Shown: positions 1 to 5,173 of the stretch, in pieces | Numbering within the stretch: position 1 is the first letter of the stretch | Layout of the letters: each line of letters begins with the position of its first letter | Assembly (NCBI GenBank): GCA_021826565.1 | Contig: JAKAZJ010000194.1 | Span: 1 to 5,173, forward strand | Source of the DNA: Pseudomonadota bacterium | Lineage (GTDB): Bacteria; Pseudomonadota; Alphaproteobacteria; Acetobacterales; Acetobacteraceae | DNA: 5,173 bases | Direction: 5' to 3' | The notes under the pieces: generated by a model | What the model saw: the letters and a program-made list of their open reading frames with translations, nothing else | Databases searched by the model: none | What the model was told of the DNA's origin: nothing | Made by a program: the position numbers and the translations under genes

Positions 1-672
1 CAGCGGCGTCGTGGAGAACCCGGACAGCACCAGCGCGAACAGGAAATAGTTCCACGCGAACACGAAACACAGGATCGCGGCGACCGCCAGGCCCGGCGCC
101 ACCAGCGGCAGCGCGACCCGGATCAGGACGCCGGCGTCGGTGCAGCCGTCGATCAGCGCCGCCTCGATCACCGAGCGTGGCAGCGCGTCGAAGAACGGCA
201 GCATGATCCACAGCGCCAGCGGCAGGGTGATCACGGCATGGGCCAGAATCAGCACCCAGTAGCTGCCGACCGCATGGATCGCCGAGAACATCACGAACCA
301 CGGCAGCAGGAACAGCGCGCCCGGCGCCATGCGCGCGGCGAGCATCGCCACCGCCGGCCAGGCCATGCGGTTCCACGACACGGCGAACGCCGCCGGGACG
401 CCCAGCGCCAGGCCGATCACGCTGGCGCCGCCGGCGATCACCAGGCTGTTCCAGGCGTATTCCAGGAACGGCATCTGCGCGAACAGGGCGGCGTAATTCG
501 CGGTGGTGGGATGGAACAGCAGCCGCGGCGGATAGGCGGTGACGGCGGCCGAGGATTTGAACCCGGCCGCCACCATCCACAGGATCGGCGTCAGCAGCAG
601 CACGCAGGCCACCAGCAACTGCGCCAGATCCAGCGCCGACAGGACCCGCGCGCGCAACGGCGACCTTACCAT
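1..672 (-). CDS. ABC sugar transporter permease, MalG-like (3' end cut by window edge)
   Basis: Inner-membrane permease subunit of a CUT1-type carbohydrate importer, which would pair with the MalF-like subunit encoded just upstream. I translated the minus strand from the ATG at 672-670; the frame stays open to position 1, giving 224 residues. MalG-type proteins are usually about 270-280 residues, so roughly 50 are missing. Hydrophobic segments lie near residues 15-37, 74-98, 106-130, 137-160 and 188-215. The cytoplasmic EAA loop that docks on the ATPase is clear at residues 170-193: it begins EAALIDGC, has the invariant Gly at 176, and ends LPLVAP. The FAWNYF stretch at 205-210 matches the usual FxWNxF of MalG relatives. 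The start lies inside the end of the upstream permease gene (7-base overlap), and only a weak purine stretch precedes it, so translation is probably coupled. The family is secure; the substrate is unknown. Confidence 0.93.
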   Translation of the reverse strand, partial: MVRSPLRARVLSALDLAQLLVACVLLLTPILWMVAAGFKSSAAVTAYPPRLLFHPTTANYAALFAQMPFLEYAWNSLVIAGGASVIGLALGVPAAFAVSWNRMAWPAVAMLAARMAPGALFLLPWFVMFSAIHAVGSYWVLILAHAVITLPLALWIMLPFFDALPRSVIEAALIDGCTDAGVLIRVALPLVAPGLAVAAILCFVFAWNYFLFALVLSGFSTTPL

Positions 673-1520
673 GCGACCATCCGGCGCATCCGCGCGAGCA
701 GCCCGACCGCGCCCAGCACCAGCACCGTCAGCGCCACCATCAGCGCGCAGGCGTAGCCGATATTGAGGAACACGAAACCCTGGCGAAACCCATAGATATT
801 CAGCGTGTCCGACGCATCGCCCGGGCCGCCCTGGGTGGTGACGTAGATGACGTCGAAGAAGCGCAGCAGATCGACGCTGCGCAAGGTGGCGGCGGTGACG
901 ATGCTGGGTGCGAGCAGCGGCAGCGTGACGCGGCGCAGCAGCGCGAAGCCATGGGCGCCGTCGATCGCCGCTGCCTCGAACACGTCGCCCGGAAGCGCCT
1001 GCAACCCGGCCAGCAGGATCAGCGCGATGAACGGGGTCCATTGCCAGGTGTCGATCAGCGCCACCGTGGGGATGACGAAGCCGGGCGAGGCCAGCCATAG
1101 CGACGGCGGCAGGCCGAACAGGCCCAGCACATAATTTGCCGCGCCGATGGAGGGGTCCAGGATCACCAGCCACATCAGCCCCACCACCACCGGCGGCAGC
1201 ACGAACGGTGAGATCAGCACCGATCGCACCACCCGGCGGAACCGCTGCACGCGGTTCAGCAACAGCGCCAGATAGAGGCCGAGCACAAGCTGCATCGCCA
1301 GTGCCAGCGCATACAGATAGAGCGTGATCCACAGCCCATTCCAGAACTTTCCGTCCGCCAGCAAGGTGCGGTAGTTGCCGAGCCCGACGGCGTGCGGCGC
1401 GCCGCCGAAATGGAACGCGAACCCCGACAGCCACAAAGTGTAGGCGAACGGGAACCCCACCATCACCGCAACGAAGGCGATGGCGGGCGCGATCATCCAG
1501 ACGAAACGGCGCCGGTGCAT
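666..1520 (-). CDS. ABC sugar transporter permease, MalF-like
   Basis: First membrane subunit of the importer, forming the channel as a heterodimer with the MalG-like protein. It has 284 residues, normal for MalF/UgpA-type permeases that lack the long periplasmic loop of E. coli MalF. Six hydrophobic segments are visible near residues 8-31, 63-89, 98-121, 147-172, 200-221 and 252-276. The EAA loop is at residues 182-205 (EAAAIDGAHGFALLRR, then LPLLAP), with the invariant Gly at 187. The TQGGPGDASDTL stretch at 229-240 is typical of the family (TxGGPxxxTxTL). The ATG lies 14 bases after the stop of the binding-protein gene, and no purine-rich ribosome site is seen in that gap. This suggests translational coupling or reinitiation. 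An internal ATG at codon 9 also lacks a ribosome site and would cut into the first membrane segment, so the upstream ATG is preferred. Confidence 0.95.
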   Translation of the reverse strand: MHRRRFVWMIAPAIAFVAVMVGFPFAYTLWLSGFAFHFGGAPHAVGLGNYRTLLADGKFWNGLWITLYLYALALAMQLVLGLYLALLLNRVQRFRRVVRSVLISPFVLPPVVVGLMWLVILDPSIGAANYVLGLFGLPPSLWLASPGFVIPTVALIDTWQWTPFIALILLAGLQALPGDVFEAAAIDGAHGFALLRRVTLPLLAPSIVTAATLRSVDLLRFFDVIYVTTQGGPGDASDTLNIYGFRQGFVFLNIGYACALMVALTVLVLGAVGLLARMRRMVAW

Positions 1521-1534
1521 CGGCGGGCGCGGTG

Positions 1535-2833
1535 CTACGGCGTGGTCAGCATCGCGGTGAGTTCTTTGTCAGCCGCGCAGGCCGCTTCTTTGGCGTGGGC
1601 CTGGCCGAGCAGCACCTTGTCGATCGCCTCGCCCACGATCTGGCGTGCCTGCGACTGGCGGGTGACCGGCGGGCCGACCTCGCTGGTGCCGGTCGCGGCC
1701 ATGCGCTTGATCAGCGCGGCCCAGGTCTGGCGCACCGGCATTTTCGCCAGCCAGGTGCGGTAGGCGGCGGAGGCGGCGACGGAGCGGCGCGGCGGCGCGA
1801 TGCCGTGCAGCGCGAGCTTGGTCTGCATCGCCTTGCTCGACGCCCATTGCATGAAATACCAGGTCTCCGGCTTCGCCGCCGAGAATGCGGACATTGCCAG
1901 ACCCCAGCCGATCACGGTGGGTTTTTGACCGCCTGGGCCGGGCGGCAGCAGGATCAGGCCGGTATCCTTGGCGCGGCCGGGGAATTTCATGATCGGGCCG
2001 AGCTCGTTGCTGGATTCGAAGGCCATCGCCGCGCGCCCGGCGCCGTACAGATCGGCGATCTGCACGAAGCTGTAGTTCACCGCTCCGGGCGGGCCGTAGT
2101 CGCGCAGCATGTCGGCGTACCATTTGATCGCTGCGACCGCGGACGGCGCGCAGAGATCAGGCTTGCGCGGGCCGGAGAAATAATCGGCGCCGAAATTATG
2201 CAGCACATTGCTGAACGTGTACGGCAGCGCCGGCGCCAGGCCGCGGGTCACCCAGGGCGTGATGGCGGGGTCGCATTTGTGGATTGCCGCGGCGGCGGCC
2301 TGGACCGCGGCGAGCGATTTCGGCACCGCGACATGGCAACGGGCGAAGATGTCCTTGCGGTAGTAGATCACCGGGCCTTCGATATTGACCGGAATGCTTT
2401 CCAGCTTGCCGCCGAAGCGCACGGCTTTCAGCAGGGGCGCGCTGAAATCGGCCAGATCGTAGCCCGGCGCGGTGGCGCCCGGCGCGTTCATGATCGGGCC
2501 GAGATCGGCATACCACCCGGCCTTGGCGAATAGCGGGCCTTCCAGCGACGAGAGCGACATGAACTCATCGACGCCGGCGTCGTGCGACTGGAGGATGGTG
2601 ATCAGACGCTGACGCATCTGCTGTTCCTCGAAGGTCAGCACTTCCACTTTGATGCCGGTCAGCTTGGTGAACGCGGGCAGGAACGGGCGCAGCTCGTTTG
2701 CCCATGGGTTGTTTTCGTTGAGAAAGTGGATCGTGTGGCCCTGGTAGCGGCGCCAGTTGAAGGCGCCCGCATGGGCGACCCCGGTGCAGGCGACGAACAG
2801 GAAGGCGGCCAGCAGGCCGAGCATGCGACGCAT
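1535..2833 (-). CDS. Extracellular sugar-binding protein (family 1), ABC importer
   Basis: Periplasmic receptor that binds the solute and delivers it to the permease pair. It has 432 residues, usual for family 1 (MalE/UgpB-like) binding proteins. The N-terminus is a signal peptide: MRRM, a hydrophobic core at about 5-20, and an AHA/G cleavage site after residue 22. C16 is preceded by FVA, a poor lipobox, so a lipoprotein is less likely. Domain signs are a first strand at 33-38 (HTIHFL), the TGIKVEVLTF segment at 59-68, the YYRKDIF hinge-region motif at 157-163, and IGWGLAMSAFSAAKPETW at 308-325, which matches the conserved GxxLAIxxxSKxKxxAW region. The mature protein has four cysteines (166, 187, 228, 419), which could form disulfides. 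It is the first gene of the operon, diverging from the LacI-type repressor gene, and has a good ribosome site (AAGGGGG, 9 bases before the ATG). The ligand cannot be predicted. Confidence 0.95.
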   Translation of the reverse strand: MRRMLGLLAAFLFVACTGVAHAGAFNWRRYQGHTIHFLNENNPWANELRPFLPAFTKLTGIKVEVLTFEEQQMRQRLITILQSHDAGVDEFMSLSSLEGPLFAKAGWYADLGPIMNAPGATAPGYDLADFSAPLLKAVRFGGKLESIPVNIEGPVIYYRKDIFARCHVAVPKSLAAVQAAAAAIHKCDPAITPWVTRGLAPALPYTFSNVLHNFGADYFSGPRKPDLCAPSAVAAIKWYADMLRDYGPPGAVNYSFVQIADLYGAGRAAMAFESSNELGPIMKFPGRAKDTGLILLPPGPGGQKPTVIGWGLAMSAFSAAKPETWYFMQWASSKAMQTKLALHGIAPPRRSVAASAAYRTWLAKMPVRQTWAALIKRMAATGTSEVGPPVTRQSQARQIVGEAIDKVLLGQAHAKEAACAADKELTAMLTTP

Positions 2834-2842
2834 CGTTGGTTT

Positions 2843-2849
2843 CCCCCTT
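2843..2849 (-). promoter_or_regulatory. Ribosome binding site of the binding-protein gene
   Basis: Read on the minus strand this is AAGGGGG, 9 bases upstream of the ATG at 2833-2831. It supports that start, which also gives a complete signal peptide. It is the only strong ribosome site in the operon as seen here; the two permease starts lack one. Confidence 0.6.
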
Positions 2850-2889
2850 CGTGCGGGCCGGGTCAGGTGGCGCGGCCAGCGCGGATGTG

Positions 2890-2918
2890 CTTGTAAACGT
2901 TTTCAGGAAACCTATCAC
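2890..2918. promoter_or_regulatory. Possible divergent promoters overlapping the operator
   Basis: Toward the binding-protein gene (minus strand), GTGATA (2918-2913) and TACAAG (2895-2890) stand 17 bases apart and each match the sigma-70 -35 and -10 consensus at 4 of 6 positions. The predicted start near 2883 would leave a leader of about 50 bases carrying the ribosome site. Toward the repressor gene (plus strand), the same DNA reads TTGTAA (2891-2896), 16 bases, TATCAC (2913-2918), also 4 of 6 each. In both cases the inverted repeat lies in or next to the polymerase site, so a bound repressor would block it. The matches are modest and alphaproteobacterial promoters are variable; the minus-strand promoter is the more natural of the two. 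Confidence 0.3.
2892..2905. promoter_or_regulatory. LacI-family operator (inverted repeat TGTAAACGTTTTCA)
   Basis: This 14-bp inverted repeat has six of seven base pairs symmetric about a central CpG (2898/2899); the only break is the third pair. LacI/GalR-family sites characteristically have this form, because the hinge-helix leucine inserts at the central CpG, and the sequence also fits the pattern known for CcpA sites (TGWAANCGNTNWCA). It is the only such AT-rich palindrome I saw in the window. It lies in the divergent gap, 24 bases before the repressor ATG and 58 bases before the binding-protein ATG. The obvious ligand is the adjacent repressor, so both control of the transport operon and autoregulation are likely. 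Binding by that protein is inferred from position and site type. Confidence 0.75.
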
Positions 2919-2924
2919 GGGGGA
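2919..2924 (+). promoter_or_regulatory. Candidate ribosome binding site for the repressor start at 2930
   Basis: GGGGGA lies 5 bases before the ATG at 2930-2932 and favours that start. The evidence is not decisive: if the plus-strand promoter at 2891-2918 is real, the transcript would begin near 2925 and exclude this site. The alternative in-frame GTG at 3014 has GGGAAG (3003-3008) 5 bases before it. Confidence 0.45.
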
Positions 2925-2929
2925 CCGCG

Positions 2930-4006
2930 ATGGTGTCAAGGACCGGTCGGGCGCGGGGCGCGGAGGCGCCAGCGACGGGTGCGCCACGGGACCGGACCGG
3001 GCGGGAAGCCTCCGTGCATGACGTGGCCCGGCTTGCTTCGGTGTCGATCGCCAGCGTGTCGCGGGCGTTGAACGCGCCCGAACAGGTCAGCGCGGGGTTG
3101 CGCGCGCGGGTCGAGGCGGCGGCGCACTCGCTGGATTATCACCCGAACCCGGCGGCGCGGCGGCTGTCGGCGCGGCGCAGCCAGATCGTCGCCACGCTGC
3201 TGCCCACGATCGAAGCCGATATTTTTGCCCGCGGCACCGCGGCGATCGCGGCGCGGCTGGAGGCGGCAGGCTACACGCTGTTCATCGGTGCCACCTTGTA
3301 CGATCCCGAGCGCGAGTTCCATCTGGCGCGCCGGTTTCTCGCGCGCGGGGCGGACGGGCTGATCTTCATGGGCGCCTCGCATCTCCCGGAGCTTTACGAG
3401 CTTCTGGCTCGGCGCGCGGTCCCGTTCGTCAATCAGGGCGTGTTCGCGCCGGACAGCGCGCATCCCTCGGTGGGGTTCGACAATGCGGCGGCGGCGCGGC
3501 TGGCGGTGGCGCATCTTCTGCGGCTGGGGCATCGCCGGATCGGGATGATCGCGGGGATTGCGGCGGGCAACGATCGCGCCACCGGGCGGATCGCGGGTCT
3601 GCGCGCGGCGCTGGCCGAGGCCGGGCTGACGCCGGCCGGCATCGTCGAGCGCCCCTATACGCTGCCGGGGGGAGCGGACGGCCTGGCCGCGCTTTGGGGG
3701 GAGGCCGCGCGGCCGACGGCGCTTGTCTGCGGCAACGACGTGCTGGCGCTGGGTGCGCTGTTCGCCGCCATGTCCCGGGGCATCGCGGTGCCGGGGGCGC
3801 TGTCGCTGATCGGGTTCGACGATCTGGCGGTCGCCGAGGCGGTGCCGCCCGGGCTGTCCTCGATCCACATCCCGACCGCGGAGATGGGGCGGCTTGCGGC
3901 CGAGTATGTGCTCGCGCGGCTGGCGGGCGAAACCCCGCCGTTGCATCGGGAGGTGGCGATCACGCTGCGTGCGCGCGGTTCGACCGCGCCGCCGGGGGGG
4001 GGATGA
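2930..4006 (+). CDS. LacI/GalR-family transcriptional repressor
   Basis: DNA-binding regulator that most likely represses the divergent sugar-import operon and responds to a sugar or sugar derivative. It has 358 residues. The helix-turn-helix is at 30-48 (HDVARLASVS, then IASVSRALN as recognition helix). The hinge helix is at about 73-82 (NPAARRLSAR), with the minor-groove leucine at 79. The periplasmic-binding-protein-like effector domain runs from about 86 to 350, with conserved VGFDN (181-185), CGNDVLALGA (267-276) and IGFDDLAVAE (294-303). With the ATG at 2930 there is an Arg-rich 28-residue extension before the helix-turn-helix, whereas most relatives have only a few residues there. An in-frame GTG at 3014 would begin right at the helix-turn-helix and may trim it too tightly. 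The C-terminus ends in APPGGG, encoded by a run of nine G. Effector and exact target are not shown by the sequence. Confidence 0.95.
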   Translation: MVSRTGRARGAEAPATGAPRDRTGREASVHDVARLASVSIASVSRALNAPEQVSAGLRARVEAAAHSLDYHPNPAARRLSARRSQIVATLLPTIEADIFARGTAAIAARLEAAGYTLFIGATLYDPEREFHLARRFLARGADGLIFMGASHLPELYELLARRAVPFVNQGVFAPDSAHPSVGFDNAAAARLAVAHLLRLGHRRIGMIAGIAAGNDRATGRIAGLRAALAEAGLTPAGIVERPYTLPGGADGLAALWGEAARPTALVCGNDVLALGALFAAMSRGIAVPGALSLIGFDDLAVAEAVPPGLSSIHIPTAEMGRLAAEYVLARLAGETPPLHREVAITLRARGSTAPPGGG

Positions 4007-4009
4007 GAT

Positions 4010-4035
4010 GGGGGTGGGCGCCTGGAATTACCCCC
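4010..4035. other. Weak hairpin in the convergent gap
   Basis: GGGGGT (4010-4015) can pair with ACCCCC (4030-4035) around a 14-base loop, spanning the short gap between the two convergent stop codons. The right arm includes a base of the hydrolase stop codon. There is no T-run on either strand, so it does not look like a standard intrinsic terminator. A role as a bidirectional transcription barrier is only a possibility. Confidence 0.2.
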
Positions 4036-5173
4036 CGAACCCCGCCGCGTCCTCCGCCAGCAACAACCCGTCCCGCATCAGCGCCGCCGCCATCCCGGCC
4101 CGGTCCGGCGTCGCCCGTTCCTCCAACGAAAGCCGAGGATCGCCGCTGCGCGCCCGCTCTGCCCGCGTGGCGGGAAACGGCAGACGCATCCCGGCCCGGT
4201 CCGCGACCTCGCCCTCGGGATACGGGGCGGCGTAGCGGTTCCAGCCGGTATAGGTCGCGACCGGTGCGGCGATGTCCGGCAGCCGCACCCCCGCGATTTC
4301 GTTGCCGTCCGCGTCCACCGCCGGCACCAGCGGGCGCCAGCCGTGATCCTGCGGGACCGGGTCCACCCAATCCGGAACGGTCTCGATCGGGTTCGCTTCC
4401 GGCGCCAACGCGGCGCCCGGGATCGCGGGAAAGCGCAGCGCCGCGGCCGGCACCAGCGTTCCGTCGGCAATCCGCGGGCGGCGGGAGGGTGGCGGCGCCA
4501 CCCCGTCCGCGACCCAGCGTTCCAGTGCCACCAGCAGCGCGCGGACCGCCGGCATCGGATCGTGCGGGTTGCGCGGCGCCACGCAGGGGCCGCGGTCGCG
4601 TGGCATCCCGGCTTTGCCGGCGTGCTCGGTGCCGGCCAGCAGGTAGCCGCGCACGCGCGGGTCCTCGGGCAGGTCGTGGGTGCCGGCGGGATCGGTGTGC
4701 AGCAGGCTGGCGCCTTTCAGCCAGTATTCGGTGCTGGTGTTGGTCTCGATCACCTTCGGGTCGGTGGCGTCGCCGGCCAGCAGGTCGTGGGTGGCGAAGG
4801 GGAAGGCAATCTCAGGGAAATCGCGGTCCTCGTGATGGCTGCGGGTGCGCGCCGGTTGGGCGAACAAGGTGTTGAGGAACATCCGCCCGGTGCCCGCGAC
4901 ATGGATCAGGACGCCGTCGAAGACGCGAGACCCGTCCTCGGCGCGGTTGAACCCCTGTGCCAGATGGTCGCGCAGATAGCGCCCGGCCTGGGAGATGCCG
5001 AAGCCCAGGACGAACGCCGCGTGTTCCTCGGTGCGCAGCCAGGCGGCGAAATCGCGCGTGGCGGCGAAGCCCAGGCCCAGGACACGCGGGTTCGTGGCGC
5101 GGTAGTGCAGTTCGTAGAGCGAACCTGGTTCCGGCCGGGTGCTCGCGGGCAGCAGATGCACCGTGCGGGCGTC
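4028..5173 (-). CDS. Alpha/beta hydrolase-domain protein (5' end beyond window)
   Basis: Probable serine esterase or related hydrolase. The minus-strand frame is open to the window edge, giving 381 residues to the TAA at 4030-4028. The GTG at 5161 is internal, because the codons before it continue the frame. Relatives I recall (the alpha/beta hydrolase domain family, Pfam Abhydrolase_10) are about 500-700 residues, often secreted, so the N-terminal part is missing. Counting from the GTG, typical blocks are VLGLGFAATRDF (27-38), GFGISQAGRYLRD (53-65) with likely nucleophile Ser57, HVAGTGR (87-93), NTSTEYW (141-147; Glu145 is a possible acid), AGTEH (176-180) with likely catalytic His180, and LVPAVDADGNEIAGVRLP (278-295). 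All match the family in order, with no frameshift. It converges on the repressor gene. The substrate is unknown; an ester linked to the imported sugar is possible but unsupported. Confidence 0.88.
   Translation of the reverse strand, partial: DARTVHLLPASTRPEPGSLYELHYRATNPRVLGLGFAATRDFAAWLRTEEHAAFVLGFGISQAGRYLRDHLAQGFNRAEDGSRVFDGVLIHVAGTGRMFLNTLFAQPARTRSHHEDRDFPEIAFPFATHDLLAGDATDPKVIETNTSTEYWLKGASLLHTDPAGTHDLPEDPRVRGYLLAGTEHAGKAGMPRDRGPCVAPRNPHDPMPAVRALLVALERWVADGVAPPPSRRPRIADGTLVPAAALRFPAIPGAALAPEANPIETVPDWVDPVPQDHGWRPLVPAVDADGNEIAGVRLPDIAAPVATYTGWNRYAAPYPEGEVADRAGMRLPFPATRAERARSGDPRLSLEERATPDRAGMAAALMRDGLLLAEDAAGFGG

Noticed and set aside
1..672. A truncated pseudogene at the left edge
   Set aside because: The frame is intact to the first base of the window with the expected motifs, so the missing end is due to the window boundary.
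238..756. 172-codon open frame on the plus strand opposite the MalG-like gene
   Set aside because: Composition is dominated by Arg, Gln and His with no hydrophobic core or motif. The minus strand here encodes a clear permease with an EAA loop.
1532..2533. 333-codon open frame on the plus strand opposite the binding-protein gene
   Set aside because: The Arg/Gly/His-rich sequence has no motifs, whereas the minus strand encodes a complete binding protein with signal peptide.
2936..3946. 336-codon open frame on the minus strand opposite the repressor gene
   Set aside because: Translation is low-complexity and rich in Arg, Gly, Pro and Gln with no recognisable domain. It is the expected shadow of a GC-rich gene whose repressor product has clear family motifs.
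4010..4035. Intrinsic terminator between the convergent genes
   Set aside because: A 6-bp stem with a 14-base loop can form, but there is no T-run on either strand. It is listed only as a weak hairpin.
3694..4875. 393-codon open frame on the plus strand spanning the repressor 3' end and the hydrolase gene
   Set aside because: It crosses two well-supported genes and encodes an Ala/Arg/Pro/Gly-rich sequence with no domain signs; a GC-driven shadow.
5159..5161. GTG as the start of the hydrolase gene
   Set aside because: The frame continues without a stop to the window edge and the residues after it are mid-domain family sequence, so it is an internal valine codon.

Overview
The window is GC-rich with G/C-biased third codon positions. 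The protein types and gene order fit a high-GC proteobacterium, probably an alphaproteobacterium of the Rhodospirillales/Acetobacteraceae kind. That placement is inferred from composition and protein style only, because no marker gene is present.

Layout. From about 2833 down to position 1 the minus strand carries one operon of an ABC sugar (or polyol/oligosaccharide) importer of the CUT1/MalEFG type. In order these are a secreted family 1 solute-binding protein (2833-1535), a MalF-like permease (1520-666) and a MalG-like permease (672 to the window edge, 3' end missing). No ATPase gene is in view; it would be expected beyond position 1 or elsewhere in the genome. Facing away from the operon, a LacI/GalR-family repressor is read on the plus strand (2930-4006). 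The 96-base divergent gap (2834-2929) holds a 14-bp near-perfect inverted repeat with the central CpG typical of LacI-family operators (2892-2905). The last gene, on the minus strand from the right edge to 4028, is the C-terminal part of a large alpha/beta hydrolase-domain protein with its nucleophile and histidine motifs visible. It converges on the repressor gene with only 21 bases between the stop codons.

How it works together. The simplest reading is a sugar-uptake operon controlled by its own divergent LacI-type repressor, which probably also controls itself through the shared operator. An effector sugar, possibly the transported one or a product of it, would release repression. The binding protein captures the solute in the periplasm and the two permeases form the membrane channel. 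The ligand cannot be read from the sequence. The hydrolase may act on an ester substrate, but nothing visible ties it to the transporter except proximity.

I found no mobile element, RNA gene, CRISPR array or clearly novel system. The many long open frames opposite the real genes are shadows caused by the high GC content. The points most worth checking are the operator with its overlapping promoter elements, the start and N-terminal extension of the repressor, and the identity of the edge-truncated hydrolase.
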